This document shows positions 17,950-32,900 of a DNA stretch of 64,000 nucleotides, piece by piece. The DNA is from Andalucia godoyi (Eukaryota; Discoba; Jakobea; Jakobida; Andaluciidae), in assembly GCA_009859145.1 (NCBI GenBank), contig VRVR01000053.1, positions 62,001 to 126,000 on the forward strand. Reading direction: 5' to 3'. The position numbers and the translations under genes were made by a program. Positions within the stretch are counted from its first letter, which is position 1, and the number at the start of each line of letters is the position of its first letter. Under the pieces are notes generated by a model. It ran no database searches, was not told the DNA's origin, and saw only the letters and a list, made by a program, of their open reading frames with translations.

Positions 17950-20900
17950 ATGTGGCGCTGGATACTGCTGCCAGCGCTTTTCTTTCAGATTGTGTATTCG
18001 CAAGATCTGTATGGCGCGCAGTTGTACTCTAGGTGGTTGGGACCATCATATTTGACGTTCGAAATCACGTTTTTAGAAAGCGTTCGGCTTGGTTTTACGT
18101 ATACTCCGCTCACGGTGCTGCTGGGAGACGGGGCAATTGACACATCCTCGGGTATTCTCCTCCGAAGTTATAACGCTAGCATAGGAACGGTGCTTGAATA
18201 TGAAAGGAACATAGTGCATACGTATCCTGTTCCGAAGGTTTGGTCCGTTTCTGTTCAAGATTGCTGTCGAGTCCCTCTGTTGAATCAGCAAAACTTGGCG
18301 TATTCGTCATTTCGCCTGGAAATCACTGTTGACTGTTCGTCTGCTGCTGTATCTTCTTCCTCGTTCTTTCTCCCACGGCCTGTGTTCCCGTCCGTTTACG
18401 AATATGAAGCGTCGCAAATTTTATCATTTCGAATTCCCGTAACTTCTCGAATCAAGCAACGATATCGCTGCTCGTTGTCTTCTGCTGTTCCGGCTCCTTC
18501 TCGCAATGGATTGGGCGCGGTTGTTTCAACAGATTGTTGGTTTTCCTGGGCTGCGACGTTTACTCTTCCGGGAGAAGCGTACGTTGTACAACTGCTGGTG
18601 GCTGATAGTAGTTCTTCGTCCTCCTCCTTGATTGAATTTCTTCTGGTCGCGATTCAAAGAAAACATAGTGTTCAGTGCCATGTGCACTCTGCATCGGAGG
18701 GTCCCATAGAGCTGGATCCGTGGACCGCTTCGTTGTCTGTCACCAGCATCAGTCCACTCTTCAATGATACAACAGCACGTTTCTTTTCTTTGAGTCGCAC
18801 TCCTTCTTCTACATTTCCTCTAGAAGAAGGCTCCAGAGTGAGTGTTCCGTCGACGGTGAATGTTACGTACAGTCCTCTCTTTCCGTTTGAAGAAATTGAT
18901 CGAACGTGGATAGTCTCTGCGATGTTTCGCGACGTCAATAATAGCGCTCATTTTTGCTTCCTGGAGTTTCAAGTTAGCCGGAGAATGCCATCCATTCGCG
19001 CCTTTCATGTTGTCGATCCGACCAATAATGACAGTTTTCTTGGCATCGGCGACGTGTTTCAGATCGTTTTTGATTCATTGGTGAACACTTCGGCTCCATA
19101 CGATTCTTTTCTTTGTTTCGATCCACCGCTGCCGTCCGGTCTCTCTGTCCAATCTGATTTTTCAAATTATACCACCACCGAATATTTCAAGGGAAGACAG
19201 GGTATGTTAGTGAATGCTTCTGTTTTAACATTGCGGGTTCTGTCAGTTCCAGCGGCTTTCGAATTCATGTTGAGATCCATTGATCTCGTCGGGATTACGT
19301 CTGCGTATGTATGCTCTGCGGCACTTGTAGATGATTCTGGGTTTTCGGTCCAATCGCATTTCAACAGTTCTTTTGCGGTCCTGACGGGGTCAGTTGGATT
19401 CCGTCGACCGCCACATATTGTTGAATTCTCTGTCAGTGACCCTGATTACTCTGATGGAGTTCTTTCAGTTGGGGATGAATTTCTGGTTCGATTCTCCGAG
19501 TATGTTTCGATTCCCGCTGCACCGTTTTCTGACTTTTTGGAATTCCTACCGTTGGACCGTTCTCTTGCAGTCGTCACGAACTGGACAGTATCATGGTCCA
19601 ACTACAATACAACTCTTCGGATTTCTGTTGACGCTCTGAACTTCTCGAATCCTCTTGCTTTCGCTCCTGTGATTGGCATGACTTCGGTGAAGCTGAAAAA
19701 TAATATCGTTCAGGACTTGTATCACAAGTCGATTGCCGACGATCGTGATTCGTTGAATTCTTTTGTTGTTTTGACGGGGGATTTTGGACGCCGTGTGGGT
19801 CCCAATGTATCGTCACTAGTGGTGTATGACCGATTCAGCACTAGCGAAGACTGTGGCCGGGGAGATGTCCTTGTGGCATGCTTCGATTACCCGACGAACT
19901 CCCCTCGCATTTCTTCGAAAATTGAAATTGACTTGTTGTTTGCATTCTCTTCCTCAATTGGCGATGATTATGCTGGCTTGTGGACGAACGCGTCGTGTGC
20001 TGAAATAGAAATTCTGATCTCTCCCGTTAATTCAACATTTTCCCCCGGTTTACTCTCCATTTTCGTCATCGGACCGTTGCGCGATTTTCGAAAAGAAATG
20101 CGGCCTTCTGTTTCGTCCAGTGCAGTTCTCTCGGGATCCTGCGGACTTGCGATGCCGAATGATTCCATCGTCTCATTAGTCGCGGCTGATCCAGACAACC
20201 TGGATGGAGTATTTTCTGCAGGCGATACCATTGATGTTCAGTTCAACTTCAATGCGACGATGTTGGAGCCGTTTGGAAATGGTACGTGTGGATCTGAACG
20301 AACGAATTTGGATGCTGTTCAAGCTGCTAGGATACTTGCCTTTTCACACCCTTTCCTTGTTAATTTCAGCCTGGAGATCAGTCCCGGAGGGAAGTGGACA
20401 ATCCGAGTTCTTGACGTTGACGTGAACGCCGCTCCGCCTCCTTTTGGTCGGTTTTTCCTGCAGGTCTCGTCTGCTTGCATTATGGGTCTGCACAATGCCA
20501 GCAATGCAAATCTCCGGTCTCCTCCATTGTCAGGGAACTGGGGCGAGCTTATGGCCCCTCGAATTGTCGACTTTCTTGCACACGACCCGGACGACGGTGA
20601 TAATGTGCTATCACAAGGCGATCAGTTGACGGTCGTTTTCGATCGATCGACAAACTCTCCGACCATTTCGGCATCCGAAGAGTTGTTGCGATGTTTTGCA
20701 TTTTCTCCCGTTCTTGATATTGGGCTTTCTGCCGTTTGGAACGATTCTCGATCTGTACTTCTTACCGTTGTACAACCCCTGACTGCGAGTGAGTCACGAT
20801 CTTATTTTCTTCTTGGTTCTCTCCAAATTTTTGTACGCCGAGAATGCTTCTTGAGGGATGATACGAACACAAGCTCTGTCAGCGAATCAGTGTCGCCGGT

Positions 20901-23900
20901 TCTGCGTGGCAACTGGGGCCGCCGTGGTCCAGTTTTTGTGGACGCTCCGCTCGCATTCGATCCCGGAAACAGGGATGCAGTGTTCTCGAACGGAGATGCG
21001 ATTCGTCTTGAGTTTTCTGAGCCAACTAACACGCCTCCGGTGAATTCGAAAGCTGAGGTTGATTGCTGGCTATCTTTTTCGGAACCTATAGGGTCAGCGT
21101 ATCACGGTTTCTGGTCTCTCAATGGAACGGTACTGACGCTTGTTGTCACCGAAGTTGGCTTCGTCGATGCTCCAAGAATAGGCTTGTTCACGGTTAGTGT
21201 TATCGGATTACTGCAGAGCGCATCGGGCGTGTCTTTGGTCAGTAACGTCACGTCGCCCCCGCTTAAGGGTGACTGGGGAACATCCCGCTGTCTGTTCGTT
21301 TCGTCTTTTTCTGTTGTTGACACAGGATCACCATCTGCCTGTCAGACGTATGGCTCTGAAGACATTTTTTACATCTTTGTATCGCGCCCGGTGGACATGC
21401 CGCTAAACTCCTCAGTCACATTATCCCATTTTAATGACCACTTTGAGTTCTCTGACAATTCGTTACTGGATTCCTCCTCGACAGTAACTTACGTTGAAGA
21501 CACGCAAGGTGCGTATTTTTTTCGAATTCAAGCTGCGCAGAGTGTGTCGCTACAGTCTCGAGCACCAAAAATTGGCGTTTCGAGGATCGGTTTTCGGCCG
21601 TCATCTGATCTCATGGATGCCGCACATAATTGCCTTCCAGGAAACAATAGCAAAGCTGTTCTTTCCGGATCGTATGGTGTTGGTGTGCCCGTAACAATTG
21701 CCAGGTTTTTTGCAGCAGATTTAGATGACTTGGATCGTGTTCCCTCTGTTGGAGATGTCATTTGGGTGGAATTTTCTTCGAACACATCAATGCCATCTGT
21801 TTTTCCATGGGCAAACTTTGTGACTGTGTTTTCCTTGGACGCGATGCTGTCGAAATCCGCAGTGTTTGCTGCGTCCTGGACACGCCCCGACTTGCTACGA
21901 TTGGATGTTATGGCGGTTCTGGACGAATCCGCTCTGATTTCATTCGTATCTGGAGTGGCTGTGAAGATTTCAGTCCGGTCCCCGTCTTTGTTGGACACCT
22001 CTCGTTGTTCGAGCCTTGTCTTTTCCATCAGCCCGCAGCTCACTGGAAATTGGGGGCGGTTGTCTCCCCAATTGCAGTCGATTTCCTTTGATGATCCTGA
22101 TGATTTGGATGCCATTCTGTCTGTTGGAGACCGATTATGTCTGTACTTTGATTCCTCGACGAACCAGCCGACCCTTTCTGGTGGTCTTCTGGAATATGTC
22201 GACTTTGTTTCGAACCCGAACGCACTCAATAATGCTACGTTTTCTTCTCTGTGGCTGAATACTTCCACACTGTGCTTTACCATCACGTCGCTACCAGCTG
22301 CAGTGGTGTTGCCTGTCATTGGCTTCGACGTTTTACACATCCGTTCGAGCGCGGGTATACAATTAGCTGGACACGGGTCTCTGAATTCTACGTCGTCGGC
22401 TGTTTTGGCAGGGAACTTCGGGACACTTCCGGGTCCTGCAATTATATCGTTTGTTGCCAGTGATCCAGACAATTTGGACGGCATCTTTTCGGCATTCGAC
22501 GTTTTTCTCGTGACGTTTGATGGACCTACAAACTGCCCAAACGTTAACTCCAAATTCTTGATTGATCAGTTGATTCTGTTCTCAGGTGCTGGATTTGGTG
22601 CCGATTACAATGCAACTTGGTTGACTTTGGCTACGCTGAAAATCGTTGTGCTCAACGTTGGCACCTTGACAAGAGCATCCAGTCCCCGAGTTGGATCCTA
22701 TCGTATTTCGATTCGATCATCCGGTAATTTGAAGAACTCCATGAATACGTCGCTGCCAAGTTCTGCATGGTCCCCCGTTCTTTCTGGAAGCTTGGGTGCG
22801 TACAGCGGACCCTCGATCGTGGACTTCGTTATTTCGGACCCGATCGATGTGGACCATTCTTGCGGCGCTGGTGACGTTCTTGAGATTCATTTTTCAGAAC
22901 CGACAAACATGCCACCGCTGCAATTTCTCGCAGGTTCGACACCACAGACCAAGTACATGAGTCCTCTGGACAGTGTTTTCTCATTTACCGCTAGCATTGG
23001 AGCATCCTATCGAGGCTACTGGCATAACGCGTCTGTTGCCCGCGTTGAAATCCTGCTTTCGTCTTCAGTTGTTAGCTCCATCCAAATTGGATCGCTGCGA
23101 GTTACGTCTCTGGCAAATGGGGATATAGCGAATCAGGGAGGCTTCTCGCAGGCCTCTGCGTCTGTTTCTCCGGCTCTTCGTGGCAGTTGCGGGTACGGTG
23201 GCCCATCCATCACATCCCTTACGGCGATTGATGCTGATGATGCCGATGGAGTTTTTTCCGCTGATGATGAACTGGTCATTACCTTCAGCGAGGATACAAA
23301 TACTCCGGATATCTCTCGGATGGATCTTGTCGATGAGGTTTTTTATGTTCCACCACCGTACTCTTTGGGAACTAATTACACAGGCGAGTGGGCAGATCCA
23401 CGAACAGCTCGAATTCATGTTCGCAATGCCGCTATTCCTGCAGGGTTCTTTTATCCATTGGTTGGTGCGCTCGATTTCTTCATACAAGTTAAGAACACTT
23501 CGGGACTCGCAGATGGGTCTGGTCTCGGAAACCTTTCCTTTTCTTTGAGTCCTGCTCTGGCAGGTTCGTGGGGAAACCGCCAAGGTCCTTATATAACGAG
23601 CATCATCGCGGACGGAGATGATGCTGTCGATGGTATATATGGCGCCGGGGATGTGTTGTACGTGACTTTCAATGAGTCGACAAATGAACCGCCGATGACG
23701 ACGCACGCGCAACTTGTCGCAGGCTTTTTTGTGTGTCACACCCCTCCTTCATGCATTGATCCGAATGGACACACTTTGGGAACTCTCACAAGCGGGAGAT
23801 GGGTGAATTCTTCAGTTTTACTGATTACTATACTTATTCCCGGGACCACGATAGCTTCAACTCCGATAATAGGCCGAACGCTCATTGCACCCCGTCAAAC

Positions 23901-26900
23901 TGCAAATCTGCGAAACAGTGGATCTTGGTCTCTCGTGTCGTCGTCTCCGTCCCCGTCCTTAGTTGGAGATTGGGGCTTGTTTCCCGGCCCTCGGATCATT
24001 GAGTTTTCATGTCGCGATCCAACAGATTCTGACTACTGGTACGGAAACGGCGACGAGATTATGATACGATTTGATTCTGGAACGAACACCCCACCTGTTT
24101 CTACAATGTCGCAGTTTGATGCGCTTTTCAATTTCTCGCATGTGATAGGCAAGATGTACAAAGCTATGTGGAAAAATGACAGGGTACTCATCATCTCTGT
24201 CAGCGATGTTACAAATGGTACTCTGCAGCTGAATGAAACCCAAGTAAGCATTTTATCTTCGATCCGGAATTCGGCAGGGATCTCGTCTGTGCGTGTGGGT
24301 GAGCTCTCGCCCTTCTTATCTGGTGACTTCGGTAAGAAGGGGCCGTTCATTTTGTCCTATGTTGTTTCTGCTCCCAATCCTGCGACGGATGGGATTTTCG
24401 GAGAAACAGACGTCATTTCGATCGAGTTTTCAACACCAACGAATGTGCCTCCTCTGTCAACAAAAGCCCTAGTGGACTCGGTATTTTTCTTCAAGCCCCC
24501 CATCGGACAAAACTACTCGGGATCGTGGACTTCGTCAACTACTGCAGTCATAACGATAACTGCATTTTCTGGAGTACCGAGAGAGAGCCGTCCTCAGATT
24601 GGTGCATCCACGGTGCGCGTCCGAGAAACTTTACGGAACGACTCGCTGACGTCCTACGTTTCGGTGAGTGAATCACCGCTGTTGAGTGGGTTCGTTGGAA
24701 ATCGATCCGGTCCTGCAATTGTTTCATTCGATATTTCCGATCCGGATAACAGTGACCGAGTTTTGTCAATTGGAGATGTTTTGGACATTTGCTTTTCCGA
24801 GCCTACGTCCATCCCGTTGCTGTCATCGACAGCGGCGGTCAATTCTGTGTTTTCTTTTTCAGCTTCCATTGGAGCAGCATATTCTGGGCTATGGAGCAAC
24901 TCATCTTGTGCAAGGATTGCTCTGCTTAATATTTCTGGAAACGACATTCGTCTTGGAAATCTGTCTGTTTCGGTGCAGTCTGGAGTGTTGTATGATGCTT
25001 CTTCCGTCTCACTTGCAACAACTCCGGTGTTTTGCTGCCCTTTACAGGGAAATATGGGTCTTCAAGGACCACAGATTGTGTCCTTTGTTGCGGATGACCC
25101 TGATCAGGCGGACGGAATCGTAAGCTCGGGTGACACCCTGAAAATTTGCTTTGATCTTCCAACCAATCGTCCAGAAATACTTGCGCACAACCAAGTCATT
25201 TCGATATTTCGGTTCTCCGCTCCCATTGGACAAAATTCAACCGGCACATGGGAGACTGATTGCTGCGCTTTGATTACGATTGAAGATGCTACGACTTCAT
25301 CAGAATTCGAGACCGCTGTCGGTCACTTGCGTGTCTCTGTCATTGGAAATTTACGCGACTCAAACTCTTCTCTGCTGCCGTCGAATTCTTCGTCAGGCCC
25401 TGTAACTGGGACGTTTGGGGATCGTGCCGGGCCCCGGATCGTGTTCTTTGACGTCTTTGATACTGATGACCTCGATCGTGTCTGGTCTGCCGGAGACGTT
25501 CTCCGACTGTGCTTCAATGAGAGCACCAATACTCCGGAGATATCTACTCCGGAAGCAGTTTCCAGCTGCTTTGCATTTTCTCCCGTTTTGACAGGAGTTG
25601 CTTTTTCCGGGACGTGGTTTAACTCATCTTGCGCTGACTTGACCGTTATTTCGCTGGATTTTGGATCTGCACCGCCCCTGCTTCATGTCACTATTGTTGA
25701 GGTACGGTTTTCTGCTGCACTGCGGGACGCCAAGAACGTCAGCCGTCGCTCCACTTCTCAGTCACCTCCCCTAACTGGAAATTTCGGTAGATTTCCTCCG
25801 AATATTTCCGGGTTTGAAGTATCGGACCCTGACGATCTTGATCGTGTGTTGTCAAGCGGTGACGTACTTACGATTGAGTTCGATATTCCCACCAACACTC
25901 CTGCGGTATCTTCATCCTCGGAAATATTTCAAGTTTTCGGCTTTTCCAACAATCATTCGTTTGCATCAGCGCTGCAAGATATCTCGGGTTTGTGGGTGAC
26001 TGACAGGACGGTCGTTCTGAACCTGACGTTTAGAAACTCGCCAATGGCATCTACCTTGATACTGGGCCAATCAGTTGTGTTTGTGTTACCTTCTGGAAGG
26101 TTGTATGATCGGAGTCTGTCCTCGATCCCGTCTTATCAAACGTCACCACCGCTCTCCGGATCGTTTGGGAGGTTTCCTCCTCAGTTGGTGAAGATGGAGG
26201 CTAACGATCCAGATAACTCTGACATCTTTTATTCTGTGGGAGACGAGATTGTGTTGACCTTTGATGTGCCAACTTGCAAGCCGGATCTGACTTCGAAGGT
26301 CAACGTTGATGCAATGCTAAATTTCTCGATTCCCATAGGACTGATGTACGATGGTCTTTGGGATGCTTCCGGAAAGGTGCTTCGAGTACGTATTTTGATT
26401 GCGTATCCGTATCCAGCAGACGTCTCGACAAACGCTCTTCTTTTTTCTCGACTCAATGTCACGTTTGGGGGAAATTTTCTCTGGGGTGAGGATCGTCTAC
26501 TGCTTCCTCTGGTTGGATTTTCGAATGTTAATTTGACTGGATCCTTTGGAGAGAGGGCTTCTCCGATCGTGTCTGCATTTGTCGCGAGCGATCCGGATGA
26601 TGGGGATTTCCAAATGTATAGCATTGGCGACGTGCTTGATTTGCAGTTTTCCGAAGCGACAAACCAGCCGCCACTCTTCCAATACTTGGTGTTTTCTCAT
26701 TCGGTCGGGATCTTGAACGGCTACTGGCTTTCTCCATCCATCTTCAGACTCGTCGTTCTCAATGTATCACATGCGAATGTTACAATTGGGAACCTTTCGG
26801 TGGCAATCCCGGAAAATGCGAACTTGCGATCAGCTGGCAATGTTTCTTATGCTCTTGACTGTTCAGGTGTTGTCCTCGCAGGTAATTTTGGAAGGCTGCC

Positions 26901-29900
26901 CCCGCACATTGTCGCCTCCTACGTGTACGACCCTGCGGACGATGACAATGTTTGGAATACTGAAGATGTTCTCCAGGTAGTTTTCAACAGCCCGACAAAT
27001 CGTCCAAACATTGGTTCTTCCTCTAATGTTAATTCGCTCATTCTCATTGAGGACTTGTTTGGAGTACCACTGCTTCCTATTACCTCGTTTGTTGGGTATT
27101 GGAATAATGAAGGTGATGTTCTCACCTTAGTTGTTCAGGTTGCGGGAGCTCCGATCGTCCCCGGTCTTCATGTTGTCCGGCTCAGAACCAGTGGCAATTT
27201 GAGGGACTCGTCGGGCGTTAGTCTTCCTTCATCAGCCCGGAGCCCAGCAATATCCGGAAACGTTGGAAGGTTTCCTCCGACGATTTTGGCGTTCGTCGCT
27301 GACGATCCTGATGATCTAGATCGCATCTATTCAGACGATGATACACTAATGATTGTCTTTGATCGCCCGACGAACCAACCGCCATTGTCAAATTTGTCAT
27401 CTGTTTTGGTTTTTTCCAATCCGTCTTCAGTTGCAACAAATGTATCCGCGAGTTGGCTGAACTCGTCTACCATTTTAATCAAGATGCTAACGGTAATCCC
27501 GGATGCTCTATTAATTGGGAATTCCTTTGTATCCGTCTTGTCTTCTGCAAATGTTACAGATCCGCTCGGCATCTTGAACCCCTGCAATTCCAGCAGTCCT
27601 TTTCTTTCGGGTGACTTTGGACGTTTTCCTTTGAGGGTAGTTTCGTTTTCTGTCCGCGATGACGACAACACGGACATTTATTTCGGTATAGGTGATGAAT
27701 TTGTGTTGGACTTTGAAGGCCCAACCAACCAACCATTTATGGGGTCAAAATCTCTTGTTGATTCACAGATCGCTTTTTCCACGTCCATTGGAGACAACTA
27801 TTTCGGATATTGGGAAAGTTCTTCGAGACTCGTAATTCAGGTGCTTGCTGAATCGTCATCTCCAGTGTATGGCAAGACGAATGCAACAAATGTCTTCCTT
27901 TTTGCGCACTTGAATGCAACGCTACGAGGACTGTCAATTCAAGACAATCTGCTCTTCCTAAATCCTTCGTGTGCAACCACGCCTGCTTTGCAAGGCACTT
28001 TCGGAGAAAGGAAGGGGCCTAGGATACTTGCTTTCATTGCTGCGGATCCTGACGACAACGATTTCCAAGTGTGGTCCGTCGACGATACGCTAACGTTGTT
28101 GTTCTCTGAGGATACCAACATGGTTGACATTGCTCCTTTCCTGGAATTTAGCGATTCGGTCGGGGTATGGCGTGGAATCTGGGTCTCCCCAAAGGCGTAC
28201 ACTCTTACCATCACCGACGTGAGCAATTCACTGCCCATTATCGGCTCTTCGAATGTGACTCTCCGTGACTCTGGCGGCCTTCGATCCGCTGGGAACGGGT
28301 CGTATGTGACGCATGAAACTTCTCCTCCCCTTGCGGGAACATTTGGAAGAAAACCGCCACAAATCTTGAGCTGTCATGTATGGGACTCCACTGACGGAGA
28401 TCACGTGTTCGGACCTGGTGACCTGGTGCAGCTTGTCTTTGATTCTCCAACTAACCGCTTGGATGTCCAATCCGTCGACAATGCTAGTCTGTATTTCCAA
28501 ATGTTGCTTCCCCCTCAGAATTTGAGTGCTACATTCACGGGATCTTGGTGGAACGACACAGTCCTGCTCCTGAACGTTTCGGGATTCTCGGGAATCCAGC
28601 CGGTTGTCAACCAGTCGCGATTTCGACCATTGCAGTTTGGAAACACGGGCGTTCAGGATCCTACTCTGTACAGCATTTTCTCTACTCAGGCAAGTCCACC
28701 GTGTGAGGGAACGTTCGGACGCCGAGCACCGTTTGTGGTCTCTCTACAAGCACTGGACCCCTACAACGACGATCGTGTCTGGGACGAAGGCGACAAAATC
28801 CGCATCCATTTTAACCGTCCTACAAATCAACCACTGGTCAACAACAAAACAGCGATTGACAACCTTGTGAGATGGATTCCATTCCCATTAGCGAACAGTT
28901 ATAACGGAGAATGGCTGAATAGTAGTGTCCTAGAAATAACATTCCGCGATGTGCTCTCAACTGGACCTCTCATTCATAATACTACCATAGCCATCCTTCC
29001 GCAAGGGCGACTACAAGATTCAACATTAACCTCCCTCATAGCAAACGAAACCTCCGCAGTATCCCTAAGTGGAAATTTAGGACTTCTTGGTCCGCAGATC
29101 CGTGCTTTTTGGGTGCGGGATCCGACAAATTCCAGCGTTTACTTGCAGGACGGCGATCAATTTATTATTGACTGGGAGATGCCGACGTCACAGCCGCCAC
29201 TGGCGTCGAAGGCGCTGGTGGATTTGGAGTTCAACTTCAGCATGCCCTTGGGTCTTAATTACTCTGGCTCGTGGTTATCGTCTTCGCGGCTTGCCATTAC
29301 GGTTCTTGCGGCGTGGCCGGATTATGTCAGTGTACCGTCCACTCTGGACTCGTTCTTTGCCAATCTCACGGTGAGCGTTTTGGGCCGGTCTATCCGCAAT
29401 GCGTCGCTGGATCTTGTGCCGTCGTTAGCCAGAACTGCCCGGGGTGCGCTTGGAGGGTCATTCGGATACAGACTTGGACCGTCGATTGTGAGTGTCGTGT
29501 GTGACGATCCTGATGATGGAGACTTCCAAGTGTTCGGCGCAGGTGATACCGTGACGATTTTGTTTTCTGAGGCGACGTCCATGCCGTCCGGAATTGGATC
29601 GTTTTTGACGTTCAACCAACCGTTCGGACAGTTTGTGTGGACGTGGGCGGACAACCGGACGCTTGTGCTGGACGTGACTGATGGGCAAGGCAAACAGCCC
29701 GATATTGCCAGTCTTCGCGTGAGTGTGCCTTTCGAGGCGGATTTGCGGGCAGCTGGGAATGTGTCGCTTCCGTCGAACACGACGAGTGCTGTTGGTGGGA
29801 CGCGTGGCGATTGGGGTCGGCGTTCTCCGATTCCAATTGCGGCGTGGGTGGATGATCCAGACAACGCGGACTACTATTTTTCCGCTGGAGATGCAGTGTA

Positions 29901-32900
29901 CGTCATGTTTGACATGCCGACGAATCAGTTGTCTTACACGGGCACGTCTGTGGTTGCGGACTGCTTTGTGTTTCAAGGGCTGTCCAGCGGAACTGTTGTG
30001 AACGCAACTGGTGCATGGCACAATGCCACAACACTCCTGCTGACGGTAACTGCTGTTGCGACGGTGAATGGGAAGCTGCTGGAACACGAGGACGTTGTTG
30101 GGTTGATGGCTGTGAGTGTGCTGTCGTGTGCCAATGTCACAGAACACACGTCGTACTCACTGCCTGCTTCGTCAGTGAGCTCCCCGAATGTGACGGGAAC
30201 TGTGGGTTTGCAAGCGCCGTTTGTTGTGAAGTGGTGGGCAGATGACCCGGATGACGGTGATCGGGTGTGGTCGGATGGCGATGAGCTGTTTGTGTTGTTC
30301 AACCGTCCGACGAACACTCCGATAATCGCAAGCTTCGATGCATTGCAGCGGCTTCTTGGAGTTGTAGCATCGACAACTCGCAGCGGGGTGTCGAACGGGA
30401 TTGGATTGAACGCAACTGCGTGGTGGCAGAACTCAACGTTGCTTGTTGTGCATCTGTTGAATGTTTCTGCCGTTGGCGACTTTGTGGTTATGCAGACGCG
30501 TGTCTGCGTTTTTTGGTCAGGGGGCCTCAGGGATCATGCCGGCCGTTCTTTGGTTTCTAACCAGACGAGCGGGCCAGTATTGGACGGGGATGTAGGACTT
30601 CTTGGTCCGCAGATCCGTGCTTTTTGGGTGCGGGATCCGACAAATTCCAGCGTTTACTTGCAGGACGGCGATCAATTTATTATTGACTGGGAGATGCCGA
30701 CGTCACAGCCGCCACTGGCGTCGAAGGCGCTGGTGGATTTGGAGTTCAACTTCAGCATGCCCTTGGGTCTTAATTACTCTGGCTCGTGGTTATCGTCTTC
30801 GCGGCTTGCCATTACGGTTCTTGCGGCGTGGCCGGATTATGTCAGTGTACCGTCCACTCTGGACTCGTTCTTTGCCAATCTCACGGTGAGCGTTTTGGGC
30901 CGGTCTATCCGCAATGCGTCGCTGGATCTTGTGCCGTCGTTAGCCAGAACTGCCCGGGGTGCGCTTGGAGGGTCATTCGGATACAGACTTGGACCGTCGA
31001 TTGTGAGTGTCGTGTGTGACGATCCTGATGATGGAGACTTCCAAGTGTTCGGCGCAGGTGATACCGTGACGATTTTGTTTTCTGAGGCGACGTCCATGCC
31101 GTCCGGAATTGGATCGTTTTTGACGTTCAACCAACCGTTCGGACAGTTTGTGTGGACGTGGGCGGACAACCGGACGCTTGTGCTGGACGTGACTGATGGG
31201 CAAGGCAAACAGCCCGATATTGCCAGTCTTCGCGTGAGTGTGCCTTTCGAGGCGGATTTGCGGGCAGCTGGGAATGTGTCGCTTCCGTCGAACACGACGA
31301 GTGCTGTTGGTGGGACGCGTGGCGATTTTGGATTGTGTGCTCCGAAAATTCAATTCTTCGTAGTATATGATTTATTTAATGCTGATTACGTATTCAGCAC
31401 CTCGGATCGTTTTGTTTTGGTATTCGATGTCCCCACAAATCAAATGGATGTGTCTTCTCCACAAGATGTTGAGAAATTGTTTGCTTTCTATCCGCCGCTT
31501 AATGCGGATTTAAGATTCTGTGGAGCTTGGTTAAACTCATCCGCAATTGTCTTTGAAGCTCAGGTGTCGAACTTTTCTTCTCCACCTATAATTGGGTCGC
31601 AAACAATTTGTACGCGCCCGTTGTCTGGCATTCGGGATTCTCACAACTCGTCGGTTGATGTGGGTATTTCGTGTGCTGTTTTGTCTGGAGACTTCGGACG
31701 GATGGCTCCGTATATTGTTTCGTCCTGGTTCGACGACCCCGACGATGCAGATCGGTACTGGAGTTCCGGAGACATGTTGTTCGTTGCATTTGATCGTGCT
31801 ACCTCGTCTCCTCCATTTTCTTCATTATTCACTGTTGATGACTTATTTGAATTTCAGAACATTCGTGATCCCTCTCTTCCTGTTTGCCTGGACTGGATTG
31901 CACACTGGATGAATTCGTCTTTGGTGAAATTGCAGTGTAACGCTGCGGTTGATGGACAACTGATTCCCAACGTTGCTGCGATAGCAGTGAAGTCAACGGC
32001 GGGCCTTACTTCGGCGGATGGGATCTCATTTCTGTCGTCTGCGGGTTACGGACCTATTGGGGGTCATGTTGGTCGACTTGGACCACAGATCGCAAAATTT
32101 TGTGTGAGGGATGTTTTGAACGACGACATTCATTTTGGTCAATCTGATTGCTTCGAAGTTTGGTTTGATCTTCCAACTAATCGTCCTGAACTTCCCCCAT
32201 ATTCCCTTTTCAATTTCTCTTTGCCTGATCTTGCCAAAAATTTTACCTGGTCGTGGCATAACTCTTCTGTGTATGAATTTTGTGCAAGTACTCCAAACTT
32301 CGAGCTGTATCCTCCGGATGTTGAAACCGCTAATCAAATCATGTCGACGTTGGTTATCAGCGTTCAATGCGATTTGCGCTCAGCAGACCTGTATTCTGTC
32401 CCTTCCCGTTCATTGTCGTTTTTATCAGGTAGTTTTGGGGATCGTTCAGGACCAAGAATTATTGGCTTTGAAGTATTCGACCCTGATGATTTAGACCGTG
32501 ATTGGTCAACAGGAGACGTACTGATTCTTACATTCAGCGAAGCAACAAACACTCCACAACCAGTTTCTATCTTCGATTTGCTAATGTTTTCTGATGATCC
32601 CGGTCCCTTGACATATCATTGGCAAAACAGCTCGACATTAGTAATGACCAGTCTCGGACATAATTCCGTTTCATCATTCCGTCTTGGAGTGTCTTGTGTT
32701 TCCGTATTATCAAGCGTTGTGCATCTTCGCGACAGCCTGAACAAATCGCTTGCCTCCATCGCCCGTTCTTCTCCATTGTCCGGTACTTTCGGAAGGATGG
32801 CTCCAGTCATGACGTCGTTGCTAGCGGTGCCGAGTACGGCCTCCTTGGACGCCAGGCTATCCGTTGGCGACAGATTTCGAATTGTATTTGACGTCGAAAT

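Noticed and set aside
21528-23739. Long antisense frames (341 and 224 codons) inside the giant gene
   Set aside because: They are shadows of the repeat-coding strand and do not follow repeat boundaries or show any domain.
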